Assembly (NCBI RefSeq): GCF_035515035.1
Contig: NZ_DATJCA010000041.1
Coordinates: forward strand, 5,410 to 69,409
Length of the DNA: 64,000 nt
Origin: Gelidibacter sp035515035
GTDB taxonomy: Bacteria > Bacteroidota > Bacteroidia > Flavobacteriales > Flavobacteriaceae
Direction of reading: 5' to 3'
Positions 18,199 to 27,114 of the stretch are shown piece after piece (position 1 is the stretch's first letter; each line of letters opens with the position of its first letter). Below the pieces are notes generated by a model, which saw nothing but the letters and a program-made list of their open reading frames with translations, searched no databases and was not told where the DNA came from. Made by a program: the position numbers and the translations under genes.

Positions 18199-18654
18199 AT
18201 GAAAAATATTATTCGTTTATCATTTTTGACTTGCATCCTACTTTTTAATTGTAAAACGCAAGTGCCACCGCAAGCGCCTTCCAGTAAAGGAGAAACACCT
18301 TTTATTGGCACAAAATGGGTATTGACCAAACTCAATGAAGACGTCTTGAATCTCACCAAAACTGAATTAGAACAACCATTCATAAAGCTTAGTGCCAAAG
18401 ATAATGGCGTAGGCGGCAATGGGGGGTGTAATTCCTTTGGAGGCACATTTACCTTAAAAGACAACCAGCATATAGAATTTTCCCAAATGATGGCAACTAT
18501 GAGATATTGTGAAGGAAGCAGTATTGAAAACATGTTCATGGCCAATTTGCAAAAAGCGGTAAGTTATACTATCAATAATGGCGAATTGACCCTTAGGGAC
18601 GAAAACGGCTATGTTTTGGCATCCTTCGAACCAGAATCAGAGAAAACGGACTAA
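18199..18654 (+). CDS. META domain lipoprotein
   Basis: Protein of 151 residues with a lipoprotein signal ending in cysteine 18 (LTCILLFNC). The rest is a META domain, related to HslJ. It has TKWVLTKLNE at the start, GGNGGCNSFGGTFTL in the middle, IEFSQMMATMRYC next, and the closing strand ELTLRDENGYVLASFE. META/HslJ proteins are envelope proteins linked to stress tolerance and protein quality in some bacteria. The next gene, an NlpE-like lipoprotein, follows after 65 nt on the same strand, so both may respond to envelope stress. Confidence 0.85.
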   Translation: MKNIIRLSFLTCILLFNCKTQVPPQAPSSKGETPFIGTKWVLTKLNEDVLNLTKTELEQPFIKLSAKDNGVGGNGGCNSFGGTFTLKDNQHIEFSQMMATMRYCEGSSIENMFMANLQKAVSYTINNGELTLRDENGYVLASFEPESEKTD

Positions 18655-18719
18655 TTAATTCGCCGAAAGCGCAATTATCCTTTCTAATCTTATGATTAAT
18701 TAAAACTAAAACACTTAAA

Positions 18720-19175
18720 ATGAAAAAAACTATCATCAACACCTTATGCATCACCCTTGTTTTCCTCATAACAAGTTGTAATTCTGGAAAGAAAAAAGAA
18801 ACACAAGTTATTGAGGAACCACAACAAGAAATAGAAATGGAAGCTACTGGCGACAACAGTATGACCTCCTTAGATTGGGATGGCGTATATGAAGGCGAAT
18901 TGCCTTGTGCAGATTGTGAAGGCATCAAAACCGTAGTCACAATCAACAGCGACAAGACCTATACCATACAAGAAACCTATTTAGGAAAAGAAACGACACC
19001 AATTGAAACTAAAGGTACTTTTGAATGGGATGACCAAGGTCAAAAAATTATCTTATCAAATGACAGAAATCCTTTCTTTGTTGGCGAAAACACTCTGACC
19101 CTTTTGGACAGTGATGGCAACAAAAATACTGGAGAACTCGAATCCTTTTACGTTTTGAGAAAAGTCATGGATTAA
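18720..19175 (+). CDS. NlpE N-terminal domain lipoprotein
   Basis: Protein of 151 residues. The lipobox LITSC puts the lipid on cysteine 20. After an acidic linker, the NlpE N-terminal domain begins with WDGVYEGELPCADCEGIKT, containing the CxxC at 63-66. It continues with the usual TYTIQETYLGKE and NTLTLLDSDGN strands. In E. coli NlpE senses copper and surface contact and signals to CpxA; only the N-terminal half of that protein is present here. A clear terminator follows. No Cpx homologue is adjacent. Confidence 0.87.
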   Translation: MKKTIINTLCITLVFLITSCNSGKKKETQVIEEPQQEIEMEATGDNSMTSLDWDGVYEGELPCADCEGIKTVVTINSDKTYTIQETYLGKETTPIETKGTFEWDDQGQKIILSNDRNPFFVGENTLTLLDSDGNKNTGELESFYVLRKVMD

Positions 19176-19202
19176 TCCAAAATCACAAAATATAAAATTA
19201 AG

Positions 19203-19232
19203 AACTGTTTGAAATTTCAAGCAGTTTTTTTT
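19203..19232 (+). terminator. Rho-independent terminator after the NlpE-like gene
   Basis: Arms AACTGTTTGAAA and TTTCAAGCAGTT pair with one G-U wobble and are followed directly by a run of nine T. It lies 28 nt after the stop codon. Confidence 0.75.
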
Positions 19233-19271
19233 ATCTTCTTATCTTTACAACTCATTCTTTAAAGCCTTTAC

Positions 19272-21395
19272 ATGTCATTGATTTCTTATATCATTTCCCA
19301 AACAAAACTTCCAGAACTCTCGGTAAAAAATACGGTCGAATTATTAAATGAAGATGCCACCATTCCGTTTATTTCGCGATATCGAAAGGAACGCACAGGC
19401 AATCTTGATGAAGTGCAGATTGGTGATATTGTAAAATATAAGGAGCAATTTGAAGCGCTCGAAAAACGTAAAACGGCAGTTTTAAAAGCGATTGAAGAGC
19501 AAGATGCCTTAACTCCTGAATTAAAACAAAAAATTGAATCCGTCCAGGATTTGACGGCGCTGGAAGATTTATATCTCCCCTTCAAGAAAAGCAGGAAAAC
19601 AAAGGCTGAAACGGCGCGACAAAACGGTTTGGAACCTTTGGCCAAAATAATTATGAGTCAAAATGCGTCAGATTTGGGATCGATTGCATTTAAATACATT
19701 AAAGGTAATATCGCTTCCGCAGATGACGCTCTGGAAGGCGCCCGGCATATAATTGCGGAATGGATCAATGAACGTACCGATATTAGAACTAACATCCGTC
19801 ACCAATTGGAGCGTTTTGCGATGATCTCCACAAAAGTTGTTAAGTCCAAAATAGAAGACGAAGACGCACAAAAATTCCGTGATTATTTTGATTGGGAAGA
19901 GTCATTGAGCCGCATACCATCGCATCGATTATTAGCTATTTTGAGAGCCGAAACCGAAGGCTTTATCAAATCTAAAATCACCATTGACGATGATAAAGCA
20001 TTGACGAAAATTGAAGACCGAATCATCCGCGCAAATAACGAAAGTACTGAACACATAAAAATGGCCATTCAGGATGCTTATAAACGATTGCTCCTACCTT
20101 CCCTTTCAAACGAAGCCCTTCAAAATGCCAAAATTAAAGCTGATGAAGCCGCCATTTCGGTATTTGCAAAAAACTTAAAACAATTGCTTTTGGGCTCCCC
20201 CTTAGGCGAAAAGCGAATTTTAGCCATCGATCCTGGATTTAGATCAGGATGTAAAGTGGTGTGTCTCGATGCTCAAGGCGGATTGCTTTACAACGAAACC
20301 ATTTATCCGCATCCTCCAAAAAACGATACCCTTGGGGCGATGAAAAAAATAAGCTCGCTATCCGAAGCTTACCAAATTGAAGCTATTGCTATTGGTAATG
20401 GCACCGCATCTAGAGAAACAGAAGCGTTTATCAGAAAAATAAGGTTTAAAGACGACATTCAGGTTTTTGTAGTCAGTGAAGCTGGTGCGAGTATTTACTC
20501 GGCTTCAAAAATCGCACGTGATGAATTTCCCAATTATGATGTCACCGTTAGAGGATCGGTTTCCATTGGCAGACGACTTCAGGATCCCTTGGCAGAGTTG
20601 GTGAAAATTGACGCTAAGTCTATTGGTGTTGGACAATATCAGCATGATGTGGATCAAACAAAGCTTAAAAAAGAATTGGACGTCGTAGTGGAAAGTTGCG
20701 TGAATGCCGTTGGCGTTAACCTCAACACCGCCAGTGCAAGTTTGTTGAGTTATGTGTCTGGAATCGGGCCAAAATTAGCGGAGAATATTGTCAATTATCG
20801 CGACGAGCATGGCGCTTTTTCATCAAGAAAAGACATCCAAAAAGTGCCGCGCTTAGGGGCTAAAGCTTTTGAACAAGGTGCTGGATTTTTAAGGGTCAAA
20901 TCGGCTAAAAACCCCTTGGATGATTCTGCTGTACATCCTGAAAGCTATTCCATAGTTGAAAAAATGGCAAAAGATTTGGGCAAGGAAGTGTCTGATTTAA
21001 TCGGTAATACATCCGAACTTCAAAAACTCGATTTGAAAAAATATTGTACAGATACTGTTGGATTGCCTACACTTCAGGACATTATTAAAGAATTGGAAAA
21101 ACCAGGATTGGACATTCGGGAGCAAGCCAAAGTTTTCACTTTCAACCAAAATATCAAAACGATCAACGATTTGGAAGAAGGTCAATTATTACCTGGAATT
21201 ATTAACAACGTGACCAATTTTGGTGCGTTTGTAGATATCGGTATCAAAGAAAGTGGCCTGATCCATGTATCTAATTTATCGGATACTTTCGTTACGGATG
21301 TGAATGCCCATGTGGCCTTACATCAACAAGTGATCGTTAAGGTTTTGGACGTCGATATTCCGCGAAAGCGTATCCAACTAAAGTTGCAAAAATAA
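19272..21395 (+). CDS. tex: Tex family S1 RNA-binding protein
   Basis: Protein of 707 residues, slightly short of the usual 720-780. Tex proteins bind RNA and DNA and act as transcription accessory factors. Domains in order are the helical N-terminal Tex domain (IPFISRYRKERTGNLDEVQI), a YqgF/RNase H-like domain starting ILAIDPGFRSGCKVVCLD, and the helix-hairpin-helix pair (NTASASLLSYVSGIGPKLAE, then VPRLGAKAFEQGAGFLRV). The C-terminal S1 domain has LPGIINNVTNFGAFVDIGI and ends KRIQLKLQK. All are intact. It converges with the antiporter gene with only 4 nt between the stops. Confidence 0.95.
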   Translation: MSLISYIISQTKLPELSVKNTVELLNEDATIPFISRYRKERTGNLDEVQIGDIVKYKEQFEALEKRKTAVLKAIEEQDALTPELKQKIESVQDLTALEDLYLPFKKSRKTKAETARQNGLEPLAKIIMSQNASDLGSIAFKYIKGNIASADDALEGARHIIAEWINERTDIRTNIRHQLERFAMISTKVVKSKIEDEDAQKFRDYFDWEESLSRIPSHRLLAILRAETEGFIKSKITIDDDKALTKIEDRIIRANNESTEHIKMAIQDAYKRLLLPSLSNEALQNAKIKADEAAISVFAKNLKQLLLGSPLGEKRILAIDPGFRSGCKVVCLDAQGGLLYNETIYPHPPKNDTLGAMKKISSLSEAYQIEAIAIGNGTASRETEAFIRKIRFKDDIQVFVVSEAGASIYSASKIARDEFPNYDVTVRGSVSIGRRLQDPLAELVKIDAKSIGVGQYQHDVDQTKLKKELDVVVESCVNAVGVNLNTASASLLSYVSGIGPKLAENIVNYRDEHGAFSSRKDIQKVPRLGAKAFEQGAGFLRVKSAKNPLDDSAVHPESYSIVEKMAKDLGKEVSDLIGNTSELQKLDLKKYCTDTVGLPTLQDIIKELEKPGLDIREQAKVFTFNQNIKTINDLEEGQLLPGIINNVTNFGAFVDIGIKESGLIHVSNLSDTFVTDVNAHVALHQQVIVKVLDVDIPRKRIQLKLQK

Positions 21396-21399
21396 CAAC

Positions 21400-22356
21400 T
21401 TATTGCAGTTCCTTGCTTACAAGATACGTGGTATAACCTATAAACACCAACAAAAGGATTCCGGCTTCCCAGCGGTCTAAAGTTTTTTTCTTACCGGTAA
21501 ACATGGCCACAAACAAAAACAAAGTCCCGCCCAATAAGAGGTAAATATCGGTATTGAACACCGTACTGAATGTAATTGGCCGCACAAGGGAACTCACCGA
21601 AAGGATCAGGAAAATGTTAAAAATATTGGAGCCAATAATATTTCCGATAGCAATATCACTATTTTTTTTCATGGCTGCCACTACTGAAGTCATCAATTCT
21701 GGCAAAGAAGTGCCGGCCGCAATAATGGTAAGTCCTATAATCTTCTCGCTCACCCCCAAATCGCTTGCGATAGAAACCGCATTGTCCACAATTAATTTTC
21801 CACCAATAACCAAACCGATCAAACCCAAAACAATCAATCCCCAAATTTTGTAGTTGGAGGCTTTAATGATTACAACCTCTTCAGTAGAGGGATCACTTTT
21901 CATTTGTTTATAAATATAAAATAAGAAAAGTAAAAACATTATGAGAAAGATTATCCCGTCAATTCTTGATAATCCCATATCAGAAAACAAATAGCCATTG
22001 GCTAGCACCAGAAAGACTACAGCCGCTAAAAATGAAATGGGAATTTCCTTCCAAACGGTTGAGGATTGTACAGCAATCGGAAAAATAAGACCCACAATAC
22101 CTAAAATCATGAACAGATTAAAGTTATTGCTCCCGATGATATTACCCAGAACAATATCTGAATGGTTTTCAAAAGAAGCCACGGTATTTACTACCAATTC
22201 TGGAGCAGAAGTTCCAAAGGCTACAATGGTCAACCCAATGGCCAAATCTGGAATTCTATTCTTTTTTGCCAATAGCGTAGAACCATTGACCATCCAGTCT
22301 GCACCTTTTATTAAAAGGACAAAACCCACAATAATAAGAAAACCATCGAGCAACAT
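21400..22356 (-). CDS. Calcium/sodium antiporter, YrbG-like
   Basis: Protein of 318 residues, hydrophobic throughout, with about ten membrane segments. It has the two inverted alpha-repeats of the Ca2+/cation exchanger family. Repeat one shows AFGTSAPELVVNTVASF and IVLGNIIGSNNFN. Repeat two shows AAGTSLPELMTSVVAAM and IAIGNIIGSNIFN. The paired acidic residues in these repeats bind the exchanged ions. It acts in the inner membrane, exporting Ca2+ against Na+ or H+. The stop lies 4 nt from the convergent tex stop. Confidence 0.93.
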   Translation of the reverse strand: MLLDGFLIIVGFVLLIKGADWMVNGSTLLAKKNRIPDLAIGLTIVAFGTSAPELVVNTVASFENHSDIVLGNIIGSNNFNLFMILGIVGLIFPIAVQSSTVWKEIPISFLAAVVFLVLANGYLFSDMGLSRIDGIIFLIMFLLFLFYIYKQMKSDPSTEEVVIIKASNYKIWGLIVLGLIGLVIGGKLIVDNAVSIASDLGVSEKIIGLTIIAAGTSLPELMTSVVAAMKKNSDIAIGNIIGSNIFNIFLILSVSSLVRPITFSTVFNTDIYLLLGGTLFLFVAMFTGKKKTLDRWEAGILLLVFIGYTTYLVSKELQ

Positions 22357-22426
22357 AACCTATTTATTTATCATCAAAAGTAGCGGAAAAACTGACACGA
22401 AATAGGGTGTTATAATTATTTTATAT

Positions 22427-22488
22427 AAAAAAACCATCCCTGTATTTCTTCCATTTTGAAGAAGTCAAAAGGTCGAAAAGAGATGGTT
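22427..22488 (-). terminator. Terminator behind the gene ending at 22508
   Basis: On the minus strand AACCATC (22488-22482) pairs with GATGGTT (22438-22432), followed by a run of T (22433-22427). The long loop contains a second small hairpin (TTCTTC/GAAGAA). It sits between the 167-residue gene and the antiporter, which are on the same strand. Confidence 0.55.
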
Positions 22489-22507
22489 CTTTTTGCGTTT
22501 GCATTAG

Positions 22508-23011
22508 TTATGCCGCTACGACATTATTCTTGTTGTACTTATGTTTATTAATAAGTGCCAACCATTTTTCGGCGCGCGCCACCTCTTGGTTTTGAGAGAA
22601 ATTATCGTCATTATTATATAACGTTATGGTCACCGGCGGTCTATTGGACACAAAAGTGAACTCTAATTCAAGACGCATCATTTCAGAATAGTGCTTATCA
22701 CCATTTTTATAATCTTTATTTATTTTATTGATGACACATTTTCTGACATCATCCAACTCTACTTTTTCAAATTCAGAATCTGGTGTGTTCAAGTTGTTAT
22801 GTAGTAATGTGTTTTCTTGGGCATCATAACCCAAGCAGTGATTATTCCAATATTCTACCTGCGATAGGTTAAGATTTTGTGCCTGGGCAATTTTTTGAAA
22901 TGCTTTCTTCTTTTTAGAAACAGCACTTCTTTCAGCCATGATAAACCAGGCGAAAGGTACGATGACGATGAGTACGACGACTAACATCACCACATTTAAT
23001 GAGATATCCAT
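22508..23011 (-). CDS. Membrane-anchored protein of unknown function
   Basis: Protein of 167 residues. No family is recognised. Residues 5-27 form one strong membrane segment (LNVVMLVVVLIVIVPFAWFI). A basic stretch (KKKKAFQKIAQAQ) and a polar domain follow, with GYDAQENTLLHNN, a conserved-looking ELDDVRKCVINK helix, and strands MMRLELEFTFVSNRPPVTI. The polar domain is probably cytoplasmic by the positive-inside rule. Its terminator follows directly. The gene before it on the same strand (23094-23441) is also unknown. Confidence 0.65.
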   Translation of the reverse strand: MDISLNVVMLVVVLIVIVPFAWFIMAERSAVSKKKKAFQKIAQAQNLNLSQVEYWNNHCLGYDAQENTLLHNNLNTPDSEFEKVELDDVRKCVINKINKDYKNGDKHYSEMMRLELEFTFVSNRPPVTITLYNNDDNFSQNQEVARAEKWLALINKHKYNKNNVVAA

Positions 23012-23093
23012 TGTTTTATGTTTTTAAATGATAATATAAACTTGAAGAGATGCGATTAGGCATCTTAGATTTTAAACGAGAAGAAAAATCAGT

Positions 23094-23441
23094 TTATGTA
23101 AAACAATGAAAAGGAAAAATAATGTCCTTGATAGTGAAGTTGACCACAATTTGTTGACCAATGGTGTAATAAGAAAGCGAATAGGACGATTGAGGAGTTG
23201 GGCTGCTATCTGGTTTACTTGGCTGAGTGAAGGTTTTTACTGGTGGCGTCTCATGGGTTGACGACTGGTTGACTTCAAAAACCGCATCCAAAAATAACGG
23301 ACTATGATCATGGTCGTCCGTGGCAGAAATGTTGTCTACGGGTGTATATGACGCACTTGGCAATGTTCCTAGATCATTAGATCCGAACAACATCAACCAT
23401 CCGAAAAGATAAAATATAATACCTTTTAAAGCGAACATCAT
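23094..23441 (-). CDS. Small exported protein of unknown function
   Basis: Protein of 115 residues (ATG at 23441, or 23438 one codon later). A hydrophobic N-terminus (LKGIIFYLFGWLMLFG) looks like an uncleaved signal or anchor. The middle is rich in Ser, Thr and Pro with DDHDHSP, and the C-terminus is hydrophobic (QIVVNFTIKDIIFPFHCF). No homologue is recognised. Coding status is supported only by length and the signal-like start. Confidence 0.4.
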   Translation of the reverse strand: MMFALKGIIFYLFGWLMLFGSNDLGTLPSASYTPVDNISATDDHDHSPLFLDAVFEVNQSSTHETPPVKTFTQPSKPDSSPTPQSSYSLSYYTIGQQIVVNFTIKDIIFPFHCFT

Positions 23442-23662
23442 CGTGTTTTTACATTACAAAGATAAGTTATAGGGATGTTAAAAAAATCAAAACCTCTGCA
23501 ATTAATTTCACCGCAGAAAACAAGTATAAAAAAGAATACCTACGGTGCCCAATATAGTTATCTGTTTTTTATCCAATTTTTAGGATAGATTTTTATATTT
23601 TGCCACCTCGATCTTTGATAAGAGATCACCATCATCTCATTCCATTCCACAAGTTATTACTT

Positions 23663-24565
23663 ATGCTTAAAATAGCGTTCCATCCTATTTACAACCATCC
23701 ATTACCAGAAGGGCATCGGTTTCCAATGCTTAAATATGAATTGCTCCGAGACCAACTGTTATATGAAGGCACCTGTACCCGCAATAATTTTTTTGAGCCT
23801 ACTTCGTTGGAGGATTCCTTTATTCTGAATGTTCATACTTCAGACTACTTTAACGATTTAAAAAACCTCACCTTAGATGCCAGGGCGGCACGTAAAATCG
23901 GATTTCCGCTAAGCGAAGAGTTGATCAAACGTGAAATCATTATTGCAGGCGGTACCGCAAAAGCGAGCGAATTCGCTATAAAAAACGGTATTTCTATGAA
24001 TATTGCTGGAGGTACCCACCACGCCTATTCCAATCGAGGTGAAGGATTTTGTATGCTGAACGATCAGGCTATCGGCGCGCGCTATCTTCAGGAAAAAAAG
24101 TTAGCGGAAAAAATTTTAATTGTCGATTTAGACGTGCACCAAGGGAACGGCACTGCTGAAATATTCCATAATGATCCATCGGTTTTTACGTTTTCGATGC
24201 ATGGAAAAAGCAATTATCCATTTAAAAAAGAAATCAGCGATTTGGATATTGCTCTAGAAGATGGTTGTGATGATGACACCTATCTTTCGATCTTAAAAGA
24301 TAATTTACCCAAGTTGATCCAAACTGAAAACCCAGATTTCATCTATTTTTTATGTGGTGTCGATGTGATTGCTTCCGACAAGTTGGGAAGATTGGACCTA
24401 TCCATAGAAGGTTGTAAAGAACGCGACCGTTATGTCCTACAAATCTGCAAGGATCATAAAATTCCCGTTATGTGCAGTATGGGCGGTGGTTATTCGCCAG
24501 AGATCAAAACTATTATTGACTCGCATGCCAACACGTTTCGATTGGCTCAAAGCATATTTTTCTGA
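23663..24565 (+). CDS. Histone-deacetylase-fold amidohydrolase
   Basis: The start at 23663 (MLKIAFHPIYNHPLPEGHRF) is chosen because it begins with the family strand; the open frame starts 63 nt upstream. It has 300 residues. The class is shown by GGTHHAYSNRGEGFCMLND with the histidine pair at 119-120, by the zinc ligands in VDLDVHQGNGTAEIF (D157, H159), and by the C-terminal CSMGGGYSP. Bacterial members deacetylate acetyl-lysine proteins such as acetyl-CoA synthetase (AcuC) or small acetylated amines. No acs or acetoin gene is adjacent, so the substrate is open. Confidence 0.9.
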   Translation: MLKIAFHPIYNHPLPEGHRFPMLKYELLRDQLLYEGTCTRNNFFEPTSLEDSFILNVHTSDYFNDLKNLTLDARAARKIGFPLSEELIKREIIIAGGTAKASEFAIKNGISMNIAGGTHHAYSNRGEGFCMLNDQAIGARYLQEKKLAEKILIVDLDVHQGNGTAEIFHNDPSVFTFSMHGKSNYPFKKEISDLDIALEDGCDDDTYLSILKDNLPKLIQTENPDFIYFLCGVDVIASDKLGRLDLSIEGCKERDRYVLQICKDHKIPVMCSMGGGYSPEIKTIIDSHANTFRLAQSIFF

Positions 24566-24573
24566 AATTTCAA

Positions 24574-24619
24574 TAAAAAAATTCCAAATCCCAATGGTTT
24601 GCATTGGAATTTGGAATTT
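24574..24619 (-). terminator. ssb: Terminator behind ssb
   Basis: An 18-bp inverted repeat (24579-24596 with 24602-24619, one mismatch) with a 5-base loop is made of the unit AATTCCAAAT. Read on the minus strand it is followed by a run of eight T. It lies between the convergent stops of the deacetylase-like gene and ssb. Its arms resemble the AATTCCAAATTCCAA tract near 41030. Confidence 0.65.
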
Positions 24620-24641
24620 GAATATTGAAATTGAATTTCTC

Positions 24642-24977
24642 CTATTTCCCTCCCAATAGCAGGAGTTCATTACAGAACACTTCTGTGATATAATGCTTCT
24701 TGCCATCTTTATCGTCCCATGAGCGGTTGGTCAATTTACCTTCAATGGCGATTTCTTTGCCTTTGGCCACATATTTTTCTACAATTTCTACCAGACCACC
24801 CCTTACTATAATGTTGTGCCAATAGGTGCGCTCCACTTTGGCGCCGTCTTTGTCTTTATAGCTGTCATCTGTAGCCATAGAGAATTTCGCCATTTTGTTT
24901 CCGTCAGGAAAGTTTACAATTTCAGGATCTTGTCCTAATCTTCCAATCAACTGTACTGTGTTTCTTAATGCGTTCAT
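24642..24977 (-). CDS. ssb: Single-stranded DNA-binding protein, short form without acidic tail
   Basis: Protein of 111 residues. It has the OB-fold signature of bacterial SSB: MNALRNTVQLIGRLGQDPEI, FSMATDDSYKDKDG, TYWHNIIVRGGLVEIVEKYV, KGKEIAIEGKLTNRSWDDKDG and YITEVFCNELLLL. The chain stops right after the OB fold, with no disordered linker and no acidic DDIPF-like tip. That tip recruits partners such as RecO in most bacteria, so this is probably an accessory SSB or a lineage-specific short form. A CATCTTTG element, one mismatch from the -7 consensus, lies 66-73 nt upstream. Confidence 0.9.
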   Translation of the reverse strand: MNALRNTVQLIGRLGQDPEIVNFPDGNKMAKFSMATDDSYKDKDGAKVERTYWHNIIVRGGLVEIVEKYVAKGKEIAIEGKLTNRSWDDKDGKKHYITEVFCNELLLLGGK

Positions 24978-25222
24978 GATTTCTAAAATTTAAAGGTTAA
25001 ACAGTTAATACTATTGAATATCGTTCGGTCAATTCAACATTACAAAGATGCAATGGCTTCCTAATGTTATTCGGTTGTTAACTAATTAAACTCGTTTGTA
25101 AATGATTGTAGTCGTTTGTAAACAGATAAAATTCACTTCAAAAAAACTATTTTAGAATAGACCGTTTGGTTGAAAAATAAGTACTTATCGCTAACTTTAC
25201 TTGAAACTTAAAATATAATATT

Positions 25223-25525
25223 ATGGCAGTAATTATGCATGTCGATTTTCCGCATAAGAATATTTGGGGAAAAGAAATGGCAATTCAAATGAAAGAACTT
25301 GCGGAAAGCATTAATAAGGAACCTGGTTTTATCTGGAAATTTTGGACAGAAAGCAAGAAAGACGACATGGCCGGAGGTGTTTATATGTTCGATTCTCGAC
25401 AACATGCAGAGAACTATTTCAAAATGCATTCAGCAAGATTAAAGGAATTTGACTATTCAGATATCCGAGGAAATATTTTTGAAATAAATGATGAACTTTC
25501 CACCCTAAATAAAGCGCCTTTTTAA
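25223..25525 (+). CDS. YdhR-like monooxygenase-fold protein
   Basis: Protein of 100 residues. The layout matches the small dimeric alpha/beta barrel proteins of the YdhR group. It has HVDFPHKN at the first strand, MKELAESINKEPGFIWKFW in the helix and second strand, DMAGGVYMFDSRQHAENYF, then HSARLKEFDYSDIRGNIFEIN. The family is labelled putative monooxygenase by fold; a defined substrate is not known. It is a monocistronic gene with no obvious partner. Confidence 0.75.
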   Translation: MAVIMHVDFPHKNIWGKEMAIQMKELAESINKEPGFIWKFWTESKKDDMAGGVYMFDSRQHAENYFKMHSARLKEFDYSDIRGNIFEINDELSTLNKAPF

Positions 25526-25620
25526 TTGATTTGATTTTATAATTATATCTATCTTATTTTACGGGGATGTTGTTCCTTCGAGTCAAGAACACAGAATCAT
25601 GAAATTGAAAGGTGCAACAT

Positions 25621-26709
25621 CTATTCCACCCGCTTCAGCGCCTCAAATAGCAATTTGGCTTTCTTGCCTTCTATAGTGCCGCGATCAGAATATACTATAG
25701 TGCCCGCACTATTGATAACGAAATAGGACGGAAACGAACGCAAATCATAATGCTGATCAAAAATGGCATCACCTTGCAGGACCATGTAATTGATCTTTCC
25801 AGTTTTAACTGCCTGTCTGGTTTCCTCTAGATTATAATCAAAATTTACCGTGATGACTTTAATCTTGGTGCCAAATTCATTTTCTATTTCTTTGACTTTT
25901 GGAAGGGATGCCATACAATGGCTGCACGACGATGTCCAAGCTTCCAAAAAGATTGGGGACCCTTGAAAATCCTTCAACGACACTTTTTTACCATCCAAAT
26001 CCAATAAGGTCCAGGCAGGGGCTTTAATATTGAGCATCGGCTCTTTTTTAATTCCGAAAACAGAAGAAACATAGCCCTCCTTCTCCTTATGTGTAAAGGT
26101 ATCGTCATCCATAACCTCATTAAATACAAGCGCGTCATAGACTATTTCTTTTTTACCAGAACCGTCATTAGCTATTTCAAGTTTTAAAGGAATCTCCAAT
26201 TTGGTGTCTAACCAAATTTTGTATTTATCAAAGCTATATATATAGGCTGTTCTATCATTAAAATCCGTTTGTTCAACATAGACCATGTCCTCTTTAAATT
26301 GATTCATGAGTTTCGTCGTCACCAATAGATTATCATCATCTCCCATATATGCCTCCAAATATCTTGGAATAGAGCGGTCTTTGGCATAATCAAAGATGGT
26401 AATTTTATTCTTTTTATCTTCTACCACAGCCAAAGAAGCGAGTTTATAAAAAATAGATATGTCTTGGTTCATTTCCTTGAAGAAAAACAGTTTTAAATGT
26501 GGCTCATAACCAACCTTCTTTAATTTATAAACGGTTTGGGTAGTTGGTTTGGAGGTATTGGATGTTGTGGATGTAAAACTTAAGGTCTCCCAAGTATTCA
26601 ATTTCTCCAAAGTTTTGGCCAATACCTCATCTGGAGAGGCTATTTTCTCCTTTCCTTCACAGGAGAATAAACTAAGAGCGACGGATAATACAAGCACATA
26701 TAATTTCAT
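25621..26709 (-). CDS. TlpA-like thioredoxin-family lipoprotein
   Basis: The start at 26709 (MKLYVLVLSVALSLFSC) gives a good lipoprotein signal; the open frame begins three codons earlier. The protein has 362 residues. Residues 20-220 form a beta-rich domain like outer-membrane lipoprotein-sorting proteins (KIWLDTKLEIPLKLEIAND). The last 140 residues are a TlpA/ResA-type domain: APAWTLLDLDGKKVSLKDFQ, then the redox motif in WTSSCSHCMASLPKVKEIE, and FPSYFVINSAGTIVYSDRGT. It should act in the periplasm as a thiol-disulfide protein. Such two-domain proteins are common in Bacteroidota. Confidence 0.85.
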   Translation of the reverse strand: MKLYVLVLSVALSLFSCEGKEKIASPDEVLAKTLEKLNTWETLSFTSTTSNTSKPTTQTVYKLKKVGYEPHLKLFFFKEMNQDISIFYKLASLAVVEDKKNKITIFDYAKDRSIPRYLEAYMGDDDNLLVTTKLMNQFKEDMVYVEQTDFNDRTAYIYSFDKYKIWLDTKLEIPLKLEIANDGSGKKEIVYDALVFNEVMDDDTFTHKEKEGYVSSVFGIKKEPMLNIKAPAWTLLDLDGKKVSLKDFQGSPIFLEAWTSSCSHCMASLPKVKEIENEFGTKIKVITVNFDYNLEETRQAVKTGKINYMVLQGDAIFDQHYDLRSFPSYFVINSAGTIVYSDRGTIEGKKAKLLFEALKRVE

Positions 26710-27114
26710 GAATCTCAAATTTTTAGCAAAAATGAAATTTACAGCCTTATTTACTATTAAAAAAACCTGAGCTTATTCTTTTGAAGAAATCAAAGAGGCT
26801 CCCCTACTTATACACTTCAAAACAGAGATGAAACATGACCTAATAAAAATGCAAAATCGCTGTTTAGAACTTTTATCCGACCCTTCTACGTGCGCTTCTA
26901 AAAACCTATAAGTTCTTTGGAGTCAAGGCATCCGTTTTAGATAAGCCAATAAAAACAAGCTTACTTTAAAGAACTTTTTATATATTTAAGAGAATTTAGC
27001 CATTGTGGACTGCAGAGCTTAATAGAGTTGTTAGGTTCATGAGTATAAACTAGAAACCCAGCTCCAAAACCGTCCGCATAGCTCGGGAAAGATTAAAAAT
27101 AAAAACAGGGAATT
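26710..27114. other. 405-nt region upstream of the urease operon
   Basis: No gene is seen. A perfect 9-bp inverted repeat AAGTTCTTT/AAAGAACTT lies at 26910-26918 and 26968-26976. A near -7 element TATATTTA lies at 26981-26988. The following leader of about 120 nt has GAGCT/AGCTC arms (around 27015 and 27060). The region probably holds the urease promoter. No known nickel riboswitch or NikR site could be recognised by eye. Confidence 0.4.
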
